From Nocardia brasiliensis (lineage in GTDB: Bacteria; Actinomycetota; Actinomycetes; Mycobacteriales; Mycobacteriaceae), in contig NZ_CP046171.1 of the NCBI RefSeq assembly GCF_011801125.1, positions 2,852,001 through 2,916,000 on the forward strand: DNA of 64,000 nucleotides, written 5' to 3'. Positions 33,411-41,772 of the stretch are shown here, in pieces (within the stretch, counting starts at the first letter, position 1; every line of letters begins with the position of its first letter). Made by a program: the position numbers and the translations under genes. Under the pieces are notes generated by a model. The model was not told the origin of the DNA. It saw only the letters and a program-made list of their open reading frames with translations, and searched no databases.

Positions 33411-34688
33411 TCAGGCCAGTTCGCGGCCGCGGGTTTCCGGCAGACCGAACAGCGCGAGCACCGCGATCAGATAGCCGAGCGCGCCGAACATCATGGCGCC
33501 GGCCAGGCCGAACGAGGTGGACGCCAAATATCCGACGGCCGTGGGGAAGATGGCGCCGACACCGCGACCGAAGTTGTAGGTGAATCCCTGCCCGGTGCCG
33601 CGGGAGGCGGTCGGGTACAGCTCGGAAAGGAATGATCCGAAGCTGGAGAAGATCGCCGCGGTGCAGAAGCCGAGCGGGAAACCCAGGATCAGCACCAGCG
33701 TGTTCGCGCCCTCCGGGACCTGGATGTAGGCGACCATGAAGGCCAGTGACAGCACGGCGAACAATTGAATCGTGCGCTTGCGCCCGAGCCGGTCGGCGAG
33801 GATGCCGCCGGTGACGTAGCCGAGGAACGCGCCGCCGATCAGCAGGAACAGATAACCGCCGGTGCCAACGACATTGAGGTGCCTGCTCTTCTTGAGGAAG
33901 GTCGGCAGCCAGGTCGCCAGGGTGTAGTAGCCGCCCTGCACCCCGGTGGCGAGCAGCGAGGCGAACAGCGTGGTCCGCAGCAGGTCGCTGTGGAAGATCG
34001 TGAAGAACGAGCCGGCCCGCTTGCCCGCGGATTCGCGGCGCTGGGTCACGGCCTCGGAGTCGGTCAAGTTGCGCCGCACCCAGACGATCAGCAGCGCGGG
34101 CAGCGCGCCGGTCCAGAACAGCACCCGCCAGGCCAGGTCCTCGTCGACGAAGTGGAAGACCAAGGTGTAGACCAGAACTGCCAGACCCCAGCCCGCGGCC
34201 CAGGCGCTCTGCACGTAGGCCACCGCGCGGCCACGGTATTTGCATTGCGCGTACTCGGCGACCAGGATCGCGCCCGCCGCCCATTCGCCGCCGAAGCCGA
34301 GTCCCTGGAACGCCCGGAAGACGAGCAACATCTCGAAATTCGGTGCGAAACCGCACAATACGGTGAACAGCGTGTAGGTCGCGACGGTCAGCTGCAGGGT
34401 CCGCACCCGCCCGATCTTGTCGGCGAGCACTCCGGCCAGTGCACCGCCGAGCGCGGACACCAGCAGCGTCACGGTGGTGAGCAGTCCGGCCTTGCCGGAG
34501 CTGATGGCGAAATACGACGTGATGGCGCCGAGCGCCAGCGGCAGCACCTGGAAGTCGTAAGCATCCAAGCCGTATCCGCCGAACGCGCCGAGAAAGGCGC
34601 GTTTGCCCTTCGCGCTCATGGTGCGGAACCAGTCGAAGGGCGGCGACGCCCCGGCGGGGTCCGCCGATGTTTCCGTGGAAAGGCTCAT
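33411..34688 (-). CDS. MFS transporter, metabolite:H+ symporter type
   Basis: A 425-residue, 12-helix major facilitator of the metabolite-H+ symporter/sialate-like group. Loop motifs are GVLADKIGRVRTLQLTVATY and GILADRLGRKRTIQLFAVLS (two copies of the G-x3-D-x2-GR-R signature), plus GFGGEWAAGAILVAEY. ATG 34688 is preferred over the longer frame from 34715 because a GCGAGG-like site sits upstream and the N terminus then matches the family. Operon position ahead of pxpBC suggests uptake of 5-oxoproline or a related carboxylate. The substrate is inferred only from context. Confidence 0.85.
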   Translation of the reverse strand: MSLSTETSADPAGASPPFDWFRTMSAKGKRAFLGAFGGYGLDAYDFQVLPLALGAITSYFAISSGKAGLLTTVTLLVSALGGALAGVLADKIGRVRTLQLTVATYTLFTVLCGFAPNFEMLLVFRAFQGLGFGGEWAAGAILVAEYAQCKYRGRAVAYVQSAWAAGWGLAVLVYTLVFHFVDEDLAWRVLFWTGALPALLIVWVRRNLTDSEAVTQRRESAGKRAGSFFTIFHSDLLRTTLFASLLATGVQGGYYTLATWLPTFLKKSRHLNVVGTGGYLFLLIGGAFLGYVTGGILADRLGRKRTIQLFAVLSLAFMVAYIQVPEGANTLVLILGFPLGFCTAAIFSSFGSFLSELYPTASRGTGQGFTYNFGRGVGAIFPTAVGYLASTSFGLAGAMMFGALGYLIAVLALFGLPETRGRELA

Positions 34689-34745
34689 TAGCTGCCTCGC
34701 AATGCTCGAGCTCAAGAGAGCGACCTACGTCACAGCAGAGTACGG

Positions 34746-34758
34746 ATCGTTGAACGAT
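34746..34758. promoter_or_regulatory. Odd palindrome ATCGTTGAACGAT, candidate GntR operator
   Basis: Six-bp arms around a single central base, lying midway in the 158-bp divergent region between the MFS gene and the GntR-family gene. The position suits joint control of both transcription units by the regulator at 34847. Binding is inferred. Confidence 0.45.
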
Positions 34759-34846
34759 TCTGCAATCCTAAGGTCGTATCGTCGGCTTGCGGTGCGATCG
34801 GTGGGCTATGCTCGGATGGCAAAGTCACAGGTCCGCGGAGGTTTGG

Positions 34847-35554
34847 ATGACGACACCGGTAGATCGGCCCGACCCCGTCTACACGGCCCTTTCCGAACAC
34901 AAAGGTCTGCTCACCCGCTCCAGCCGCAGCTCGCAGACCGCCGATATCGTCCGCGCGAGCATCCTGGACGGCGCGCTGCGCCCCGGCTCCCGACTGTCCG
35001 AGCCCGATATCTGTGCGGCACTCGGTGTTTCGCGCAATACCCTGCGTGAGGCCTTCCGCTCGTTGATCGAGGAGCGGTTGGTGACCCACGAACTCAACCG
35101 CGGCGCCTTCGTCCGGGTGCCCACCGCCGACGACGTCGCCGAGCTCTACCAGTGCCGCCGGGTCGTCGAGTGCGCGGCGATCCGTGGATTCGACGGCGCG
35201 ACAACCGAAGCCGACGAGCTCGCGGCCGCGCTCGCGCGGGCCGACGCCTGTGCCGCGGCCCAGGACTGGACCGGGGTCGGCACCGCCGACATCGATTTCC
35301 ACAAGGCGATCGCCGCGCTCAATCGCAGCAAGCGGCTCGATCAGATGATGGCGAGCGTCTGGAACGAACTACGGTTGGTCTTTCACGTAATGGCCGACCC
35401 GCTGACCTTCCACGAGCCCTACCTGGCTCGCAATCACGAGATCCACCGTGCGTTGCTCGACGGTCGCGGCGCGCAAGCCGAGCAGATGCTGGCCGACTAT
35501 CTCACCGACGCCGAAACACACATCCGTTCCGCCTACGCCCGCGTGGTCGCCTGA
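34847..35554 (+). CDS. GntR-family regulator, FadR/FCD subgroup
   Basis: A 235-residue regulator. The N-terminal winged helix-turn-helix is at about residues 35-95 (IVRASILDGALRPGSRLSEP, then DICAALGVSRNTLREAFRSL and GAFVRVPTADDV). The C-terminal FCD ligand domain has its metal-binding residues in DIDFHKAI, RNHEIHRAL and DAETHIRSAY. ATG 34847 is preceded by GGAGG. It is divergent from the MFS-pxpBC operon and likely represses it in the absence of a small carboxylate inducer. Confidence 0.9.
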   Translation: MTTPVDRPDPVYTALSEHKGLLTRSSRSSQTADIVRASILDGALRPGSRLSEPDICAALGVSRNTLREAFRSLIEERLVTHELNRGAFVRVPTADDVAELYQCRRVVECAAIRGFDGATTEADELAAALARADACAAAQDWTGVGTADIDFHKAIAALNRSKRLDQMMASVWNELRLVFHVMADPLTFHEPYLARNHEIHRALLDGRGAQAEQMLADYLTDAETHIRSAYARVVA

Positions 35555-35569
35555 CCGGGACGTGTGGTC

Positions 35570-36427
35570 TCAGGACACCATCGACTTGACCCAGCGCCGA
35601 CTCGGCGCCAGGCAGCGGTGCTGCGCGTCGGCGAAGAGCCGGACCGCCGCCGGGCCGGGCCAGTCTGCGGGCAGCATGCGCTGGGGCAGGCCCGGGTCGA
35701 GGTAGGGGATGACGCGCCATTCGTCGAGCGCGGGCACGAAGCGCTCGAAGGCGTCCCGGTCGCTGAGTTCGGCCGGGTCCAGCAGGCCGCGGTGCCGGGC
35801 GAGGAAGGCGCGGTAGCGGGCGGCGATGCCGGGCAGATCCCACCACTGCGCCGCCACCTCCGGCAGCGGGCCGGGCACCGAAAGATCCACTGCCCGAAAG
35901 GTGGTCACGTAGGAGTCGAGGTCGAGCGCGCGCACGATGGCGGTGACCTCGCCCGCCAGATACTCCGGGCAGATCCACAGGCCCGGTGAGACGGTGCCGC
36001 AGCCGATCGAGGTCAGCCGCCGCCGCAGTTGATGACGGGCGGCGCGCTCGGATTCCGGGATGCCGAACGAGATCAGGTGCCAGGCATCGGCATCGCCCAT
36101 CTGCCGGAAACCGAAGATGCGCGGGTCGCCGCGCAGATACATGGCTTCGGCGGCCGCGGTGACGCGGTAACCGCTGCGCCCGCTCCGGGTTTCGGCATCG
36201 AGGACCCCCTTGCTCTTCAGCCGGGTCACCGCTGTCCTCGTGCTCGGCTCGGGCACCCCGAGCCGAGCGAGCAGTGCGCCGAAGTCGGCGATGGCGATCC
36301 AGCCGCCCAGGTCGCGCACGTACGCGCCGAGCACCGTCCTGGCGAGGGAGGTGGCGCTGCCCGGCCGCGAGTCGATGTCGTCGAGGACGGCACCGGCGGT
36401 CGCGGGATCAGCGTGCGGTGAGTTCAT
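35570..36427 (-). CDS. PaaX-family transcriptional regulator
   Basis: A 285-residue protein with the PaaX layout. An N-terminal winged helix follows residues ~25-95 (LGAYVRDLGGWIAIADFGAL, TRTAVTRLKSKGVLDAE, SGRSGYRVT). A central domain has AWHLISFGIPESERAARHQL and GTVSPGLWICPE. The C-terminal segment includes FVPALDEWRVIPYLDPGLP, with a WPG motif. PaaX regulators respond to aryl-CoA thioesters in phenylacetate degradation. Here the gene overlaps kynU by 20 nt at the end of a kynA-kynU unit, so control of tryptophan breakdown, perhaps by an anthranilate-derived signal, is likely. Convergent with the GntR gene. Confidence 0.87.
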   Translation of the reverse strand: MNSPHADPATAGAVLDDIDSRPGSATSLARTVLGAYVRDLGGWIAIADFGALLARLGVPEPSTRTAVTRLKSKGVLDAETRSGRSGYRVTAAAEAMYLRGDPRIFGFRQMGDADAWHLISFGIPESERAARHQLRRRLTSIGCGTVSPGLWICPEYLAGEVTAIVRALDLDSYVTTFRAVDLSVPGPLPEVAAQWWDLPGIAARYRAFLARHRGLLDPAELSDRDAFERFVPALDEWRVIPYLDPGLPQRMLPADWPGPAAVRLFADAQHRCLAPSRRWVKSMVS

Positions 36428-37637
36428 CGCGAATGGCCGACATCCCGGCGTGCACTTCGGCGAAGGTCGTGCTCAACGGGCTCAGCCCGATCCGGATGCC
36501 CTGCGGCGGACGGAAATCGGGGATGACACCGCGCTCCCAGAGCCGTGCCGTGACCTCCCGGAACTCGGGATGATCGATCGTCACGTGGCTGCCGCGGCGC
36601 GCCGGATCTGTGGGGGAGGACACCGTTACACCCAACGGCACCAGCCACGCCTGCGCAAGATCGAGCGCGAAGTCGGTGAGCGCCAGCGATTTCGCCCGCA
36701 CCGCGGGCATGCCCGCCGCCTCGATCAGGTCCAGCATGTCCTGGATCGGCAGCATCCCGACGATCGCGGGCGTGCCGCTGATCAGTCGCCGGATGCCCGC
36801 CGCGGGCTGATAGCCCTGTGCCATCGCGAACGGGTCCTCGCGGCCCATCCAACCCCAGATGGGCTGCCGGAAATCGGTGAGATGCGCGGCGGCGACGTAG
36901 CCGAACGCCGGCGCGCCCGGCCCGCCGTTGAGGTACTTGTAGGTGCAGCCGACCGCGAAATCGATGCCCCACGAGTCGAGTTCGAGCGGCACCGCGCCGA
37001 CCGAGTGGCAGAGGTCGAGCAGCAGCAGGGCGCCCGCGTCGTGTGTGATGGCCGCGATCGCCTGCGCATCGAGCAGATAGCCCGACCGATAGGCGACGTG
37101 GCTGAGCACGACCAGCGCCGTGCGGTCGGAGACGACCCGGGCGAGTTCGTCGGCCGTGACGCCCGCGGTGAACTCCGGTTCGATCCAGCGCAGGGTCAGT
37201 CCGAGCTCGGACGCGATCGATTCGAGCAGGTACCGGTCGGTGGGGAAATTGTCCCGGTCGAGCACGATCTCGGTGCGGCCGGGCCGCAACGCCAGTGCCC
37301 CGCGTGCGATCTTGTAGAGCAGCACCGTGGTCGAATCGCCGATGGTGGTCTGCCCGGCGGCGGCGCCGAGCACGGTGGCGGCGATCCGGTCGCCGATCCG
37401 CAGCGGCAGCTCGTACCACTGCTCGTCCCAACCGCGAATGAGCCTGCCGCCCCATGCTTCGGCGACGAACGTGCTCAGCCGTTCGGCACTTGCCCTGGTC
37501 GGCCTGCCCAATGAGTTGCCGTCCAGGTAGGCGACGATTTCGGGGTCGTCGCTGCCGAGGAAGCGGCCGGGATAGTCGCGCAGCGGGTCGGTCTCGTCGA
37601 GAGTCTTTGCTCGCGTGGTGAACTCGTCGATGGTCAT
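36408..37637 (-). CDS. kynU: Kynureninase
   Basis: A 409-residue PLP enzyme that cleaves kynurenine to anthranilate and alanine. Family blocks are YLDGNSLGRPTRAS at the N terminus, HVAYRSGYLLDAQAI, LLLDLCHSVGAVPLELDSWG with the PLP-ring aspartate, and the Schiff-base lysine in CTYKYLNGGPGAPAFGYV. The length is normal. It lies 3 bp after kynA and overlaps the PaaX-type gene, so the three are one transcription unit. The product would feed anthranilate metabolism; no anthranilate-degrading gene is visible here. Confidence 0.93.
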   Translation of the reverse strand: MTIDEFTTRAKTLDETDPLRDYPGRFLGSDDPEIVAYLDGNSLGRPTRASAERLSTFVAEAWGGRLIRGWDEQWYELPLRIGDRIAATVLGAAAGQTTIGDSTTVLLYKIARGALALRPGRTEIVLDRDNFPTDRYLLESIASELGLTLRWIEPEFTAGVTADELARVVSDRTALVVLSHVAYRSGYLLDAQAIAAITHDAGALLLLDLCHSVGAVPLELDSWGIDFAVGCTYKYLNGGPGAPAFGYVAAAHLTDFRQPIWGWMGREDPFAMAQGYQPAAGIRRLISGTPAIVGMLPIQDMLDLIEAAGMPAVRAKSLALTDFALDLAQAWLVPLGVTVSSPTDPARRGSHVTIDHPEFREVTARLWERGVIPDFRPPQGIRIGLSPLSTTFAEVHAGMSAIRDELTAR

Positions 37638-37640
37638 GGC

Positions 37641-38495
37641 TCAGCCGCCGAGTTCGGTACGAACGGCGAACAGCTCGGGGAAGAAGGTGAGATCCAGCGC
37701 GCGCCGCAGGAATCCGACGCCGCTCGAGCCGCCGGTGCCGCGTTTGGTGCCGATGGTGCGCAGCACGGTGCGCAGGTGCCGGAAACGCCAGAGCTGGAAA
37801 TTCTCCTCCAGATCGACGAGCTCTTCGAACGTCTCGTAGATCGACCAATGCTGCTGCGGGTCTTGATAAATGGATTTCACCAGCGGCAGCAGCTCGGGGT
37901 CGAGCACGTAGGCCTTCGTCACGTCGCGCGCCAGCGTCGAGCGCGGCACCTCGAGTCCGGTGCGTGCGACGTGGTGCCAGATCGAGTCGTAGAGGCTCGG
38001 CTCGTGCAGCAGCGTGTGCAATTCCTTGTGCGCCACCGGGTCCGACTCGAACACTCGCAGCATGGCGGCGTTCTTGTTGCCGAGGATGAACTCGATCGCC
38101 CGGTACTGGTAGGACTGGAAGCCCGACGAGTTGCCGAGCACGCCGCGGAACTGCGCGTACTCGGTGGGGGTCAGGGTGGCGAGCACGGACCACTGCTCGG
38201 TCAGTGTCTTCTGGATATGTTTCACCCGCGCTATGCATTTGAGTGCGACGCCGGTGTCGTCGGCGTCGAAGGCGGCCCGCGCGGCCCGCGTCTCGTGCAG
38301 CACCAGTTTGAGCCAGAGCTCGGTGGTCTGGTGCTGGATGATGAACAGCAGTTCATCGTGGTGTTCGGGCCTGCTCACCGGGTGCTGGGCGCTGAGCAGG
38401 GTCGGCAGATCGAGATATCCGCCGTAGCTCATGCGGGAGCTGAAGTCGGTGACGATGTCGTGTTCGAGTGCCCGGGTGTTGTGCTCGACGGTCAT
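37641..38495 (-). CDS. kynA: Tryptophan 2,3-dioxygenase
   Basis: A 284-residue heme dioxygenase that opens tryptophan to N-formylkynurenine. Typical motifs are YGGYLDLPTLLSAQHP, the substrate/heme-contacting HHDELLFIIQHQTTELWLKL, NSSGFQSYQYRAIEF, and the C-terminal LWRFRHLRTVLRTIG followed by GTGGSSGV. ATG 38495 gives the usual length; an in-frame GTG four codons upstream is possible. It is the first gene of the kynA-kynU-paaX-like unit and is divergent from the formamidase gene; the 91-bp region between them should hold both promoters. Confidence 0.94.
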   Translation of the reverse strand: MTVEHNTRALEHDIVTDFSSRMSYGGYLDLPTLLSAQHPVSRPEHHDELLFIIQHQTTELWLKLVLHETRAARAAFDADDTGVALKCIARVKHIQKTLTEQWSVLATLTPTEYAQFRGVLGNSSGFQSYQYRAIEFILGNKNAAMLRVFESDPVAHKELHTLLHEPSLYDSIWHHVARTGLEVPRSTLARDVTKAYVLDPELLPLVKSIYQDPQQHWSIYETFEELVDLEENFQLWRFRHLRTVLRTIGTKRGTGGSSGVGFLRRALDLTFFPELFAVRTELGG

Positions 38496-38586
38496 GCGAA
38501 TCCCCACTGGTCGGGTACTACCTGGTGCGGCCAGGGTATGACATTATCGTGACGTTCGCTAGATCGATGTCATGGAGAGGCGTGTG

Positions 38587-39657
38587 GTGAGCGACCTGCG
38601 TATCGTCTTCGGGCCCGGCGTGGTCACCCACTGGGCGACCGCCACCGACCTGCTCGCCGCGGCGTGTGCCGCCTACGACATCAGCGCCGAGCCGGTGCGC
38701 ACCGCCGATCCGGCCGAGTTCGCCGCGGCCTGCCGTGCCTGCGCGCCGGGGGAGGAATTCGTGGTGGTACCGGGCGCCGCCGCGCTGCCGCGGGATCCGG
38801 CGCCTCGGGTGATCCGAGTGGACTTCGGGCGGTGTGCGGCCGACCGGTCCGCCGGCGTGCGCACGCATATCCGCGGGCGCGGACTGTCGGGGCTCCGGTT
38901 CGCCGTCGCCGACTGGTATTTCCATCGGCGCCATCCCGCGACCGTGCTGAGCTACGGCCCGCACCCGTATCAACGGGTGGATCTGCGCGCACCACAGGGC
39001 GCCGGGCCGTTCCCGGTGGCCGTGCTGATCCACGGCGGGTACTGGAAGCCCTGGTGGGACCGCGATCTCATGCACGCGGCGGCGGTCGACCTCACCGCCC
39101 GCGGCTTCGCGACCTGGAACATCGAGTACCGGCGGCCGATCGAATCCAGTTGGGCGACAACCGCTGCCGATGTGGCCGCCGCCTTCGCCGCACTCGCCCC
39201 GGCCGCCGCCGCGCATCGGCTCGACCTCGATCGGATCGCCGTACTCGGACACTCGGCGGGCGGCCAGTTGGCGTTGCGGCTGGCCGCCGACGCCCGCGCC
39301 GCCATTCCGCGCCCGGCCGCCGCGGTGAGTCTGGCAGGCATCCTCGATCTCGGCACCGCCGAGCACCGCGCACTCGGTGACGCGGCCGTGTCGATCGCAT
39401 TGGGTCACAGCTACTCGGCCGAGGACCGGCGGTCCGACCCGATCGAACGACTGCCCCTCGGCATCCCGCAACTGATCGTCTGCGGCATCGACGACGAACC
39501 CGATCTGCTGGAGATCAGCAGAAGCTACGCGGATCTCGCTCGGCGGAAACAGGATTCGGTGGACGTGCTGGAGTCGGCGGCCGATCATTTCGCCGTGATC
39601 GACCCCGGCAGCGCGATCTGGCGCCGCACCGTGGCCTGGCTGACGCACACTCTCTGA
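38587..39657 (+). CDS. Kynurenine formamidase-like alpha/beta hydrolase with AroQ-like N-terminal domain
   Basis: A 356-residue two-part protein. Residues ~130-356 are an arylformamidase-type hydrolase: oxyanion motif HGGYWKPWWD, nucleophile in GHSAGGQLALRLA, aspartate in GIDDEPD and histidine in ADHFAV. It should turn N-formylkynurenine into kynurenine, completing the set with kynA and kynU. Residues ~1-125 look like a degenerate type II dehydroquinase fold (LRIVFGPG, EEFVVVPGAA, VIRVDFGRC, RGRGLSGLRFAVADW) without its catalytic residues. GTG 38587 has GGAGAGG 6 nt upstream; ATG 38572 is an alternative start. Confidence 0.82.
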   Translation: MSDLRIVFGPGVVTHWATATDLLAAACAAYDISAEPVRTADPAEFAAACRACAPGEEFVVVPGAAALPRDPAPRVIRVDFGRCAADRSAGVRTHIRGRGLSGLRFAVADWYFHRRHPATVLSYGPHPYQRVDLRAPQGAGPFPVAVLIHGGYWKPWWDRDLMHAAAVDLTARGFATWNIEYRRPIESSWATTAADVAAAFAALAPAAAAHRLDLDRIAVLGHSAGGQLALRLAADARAAIPRPAAAVSLAGILDLGTAEHRALGDAAVSIALGHSYSAEDRRSDPIERLPLGIPQLIVCGIDDEPDLLEISRSYADLARRKQDSVDVLESAADHFAVIDPGSAIWRRTVAWLTHTL

Positions 39658-39859
39658 AGCCCCGCAGTGTAATCCTCAGCCCCGAAAACTATGGCTATCG
39701 GCGACCTTCCGTGACTGCCTAGGCTGGCCGCACATTATCCACGCGTCCACTTTCCGCGGGTGCGTGGCACCGGACACAATCCGGACGAGCGAACACGCAC
39801 GGTGACCGTGTCGGCACCACCGACCGGCCGCCGGAGATAGCGCAAGGTGGGACAACAGA

Positions 39860-40810
39860 ATGAAGGTCGGGGTCACGGGCGGGTCGGGGTTCATCGGCTC
39901 CTATGTCTGCGAAGAACTGGTGCGGCGCGGTCACGAACCGGTGATCTTCGACCATCGACGCCGAGCGGGCGCGCAACTGTACGAGGTGATGCTCGGCGAT
40001 ATCCGCGACGCCACCGCGATGGCCGAACTCGCCGCGCATTGCGAGGGCATCATCCATCTCGCCGCCGTCCTCGGCACGCAGGAGACGATCAGCAGGCCAC
40101 GGCCCGCCGCGGAAACGAATCTGGTCGGCGGACTGAACTTCCTGGAATCCGTTGCGCAGTACGACCTGCCCGGGGTGTACATCTGCGTCGGCAACCACTG
40201 GATGAACAACAGCTACTCGATCTCCAAGACCGCCGTCGAGCGGTTCGTGCACATGTTCAACGCCTACCGCGGCACCAGGGTGACGAACGTGCGGGTGGTC
40301 AACGCCTACGGGCCGCGTCAGCTGGCGGCGGCGCCGTTCGGGGCGGGCAAGGTACGCAAGTTCACCCCCGCCGTGATCTGCCGGGCGCTGTCCGGCCAGC
40401 CGGTCGAGCTCTACGGCGACGGGGTACAGCTTTCCGACATGGTCTGGGTGGGTGACGTTGCCCGCGTGCTGGTTTCGGCGCTGGAGCAGGCTGAGCGCGG
40501 CGTCGTGCCGGACGTCGTGCTCGAGGTCGGCCCGTCCCGATCCCAGTCGATCCGCTCGGTCGCAGAGCTGATCATCGATCAGTGTGCCGAGTTCGGGTAT
40601 TCGCGCGTGCCGATCGTCGGTCTGCCCATGCGACCGGGCGAGGAGCCGGGTGCCGTCGTGCGCGCCGATCCGACGACGCTGGCCGCCATCGGTATCGACC
40701 CGGAATCGTTGCTGCCGCTAGACGACGGCATGCGGCGCACCATCGAGTGGTTCATCGAAACCCGCGGCACGCATTGGGGTGCGCCGCAGTGCGAGACGGC
40801 CACGGCGTGA
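39860..40810 (+). CDS. NAD-dependent sugar epimerase/dehydratase
   Basis: A 316-residue extended short-chain dehydrogenase. The Rossmann motif is GVTGGSGFIG at residues 4-13, the catalytic Tyr-Lys pair lies in SYSISKTAVERF, and substrate-binding blocks are RVVNAYGPRQ and VELYGDGVQLSDMVWVGDVA. These match UDP- or dTDP-sugar 4-epimerases/dehydratases. In place of the usual active-site Ser/Thr region it reads CVGNHWMNNSYS, which is unusual. An odd palindrome CACGGTGACCGTG at 39798-39810 lies in the leader, and AAGGTGG precedes the ATG. It is the first of six overlapping genes. Confidence 0.87.
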   Translation: MKVGVTGGSGFIGSYVCEELVRRGHEPVIFDHRRRAGAQLYEVMLGDIRDATAMAELAAHCEGIIHLAAVLGTQETISRPRPAAETNLVGGLNFLESVAQYDLPGVYICVGNHWMNNSYSISKTAVERFVHMFNAYRGTRVTNVRVVNAYGPRQLAAAPFGAGKVRKFTPAVICRALSGQPVELYGDGVQLSDMVWVGDVARVLVSALEQAERGVVPDVVLEVGPSRSQSIRSVAELIIDQCAEFGYSRVPIVGLPMRPGEEPGAVVRADPTTLAAIGIDPESLLPLDDGMRRTIEWFIETRGTHWGAPQCETATA

Positions 40811-41772
40811 TGGCACCCGCCGGGTTCGGTCTCACCGTGGTGGTGCCGTGCCGCGACGAGGAGGCCAATGTCGTCGCGGCGCATCAGGCGATCGTCGCCG
40901 AGCTCGGCGGTCACGACGTCGAGGTGCTGTTCGTCGACGACGGCAGTACCGATGCCACGCTGGCGCTGGTGACCGGGCTGGCCGCGGAAGACCCACGGGT
41001 GCACTACATCTCGTTCGCGCGCACCTTCGGTTTCGAGGCGGCCTTCGCCGCGGGCTACAAGTACGCGAGCAAGCCGTGGATCCTGCACCTGGACGCCGAT
41101 CTGCAGAGTCATCCGAGCCAGGCGCACAAGCTGATCGCGGCCGCATCGGATCGGGTGGACGCGGTGTTCGGCACGCGCGATCAGCGGGCCGATCCGGCGT
41201 TGCGCCGGTGGGGGTCGACGCTGTCGGAGCTGATCGCGCGCCGCGTGCTCGGCATCGAGCTGCCGCGCGGGGCGACGACATTCCGGCTGGTGCGTACCGG
41301 CGTCGCCCGCCGGATCGTCGAACTGCGCCGTCCCGCACCGTATTTCCTTGCCTCGCTGCCCGCCGTCACGAATCGCTATGTCACCGTGCGCACGGCGCAT
41401 CAGGCGCGGGCGGCGGGTGCCTCGAAGTTCACCGTCGCCCGCCTGGCACGGCACGCGCTCGATCTCTATCTCGGGCACTCCGCGGCACCGGCGACCGGTG
41501 CCGCGCTACTGCTGGCGGCGGCCGCGCTCGTCGCGTGCGCGGGGCTCGTCGTGTTCGGCGCGGGTGTGGCCGACGCCGCGACACTGCTCGCGGTGCTGGT
41601 GTGCCTGCTGTTGGCGATCGTGCCGACATTGGCGCTGCTGCTGCGCTATTCGGTGCTCACCGCGGGACGTGGCGTGCGCGCGCTGTACTACATACGAGAG
41701 TCCGACCTGCCCATCGATGCGGCCGACCGGCTGCACCTGGCACGGTCCGTGATGGGTGGAGGTGCGTTGTGA
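40810..41772 (+). CDS. GT2 polyisoprenyl-phosphate glycosyltransferase-like protein
   Basis: A 320-residue glycosyltransferase. Residues ~1-230 are a GT2 domain of the dolichol-phosphate mannosyltransferase/ArnC type: VVVPCRDEEANVVAAHQAIV, VLFVDDGSTDATLAL, FARTFGFEAAFAAGY, and the DxD-like LHLDADLQSHPSQ. Two C-terminal transmembrane helices follow (~232-275). It would charge a polyprenyl phosphate with a sugar, or elongate a lipid-linked sugar, at the inner face of the membrane. ATG overlaps the epimerase stop. Donor sugar presumably comes from the epimerase product. Confidence 0.87.
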   Translation: MAPAGFGLTVVVPCRDEEANVVAAHQAIVAELGGHDVEVLFVDDGSTDATLALVTGLAAEDPRVHYISFARTFGFEAAFAAGYKYASKPWILHLDADLQSHPSQAHKLIAAASDRVDAVFGTRDQRADPALRRWGSTLSELIARRVLGIELPRGATTFRLVRTGVARRIVELRRPAPYFLASLPAVTNRYVTVRTAHQARAAGASKFTVARLARHALDLYLGHSAAPATGAALLLAAAALVACAGLVVFGAGVADAATLLAVLVCLLLAIVPTLALLLRYSVLTAGRGVRALYYIRESDLPIDAADRLHLARSVMGGGAL

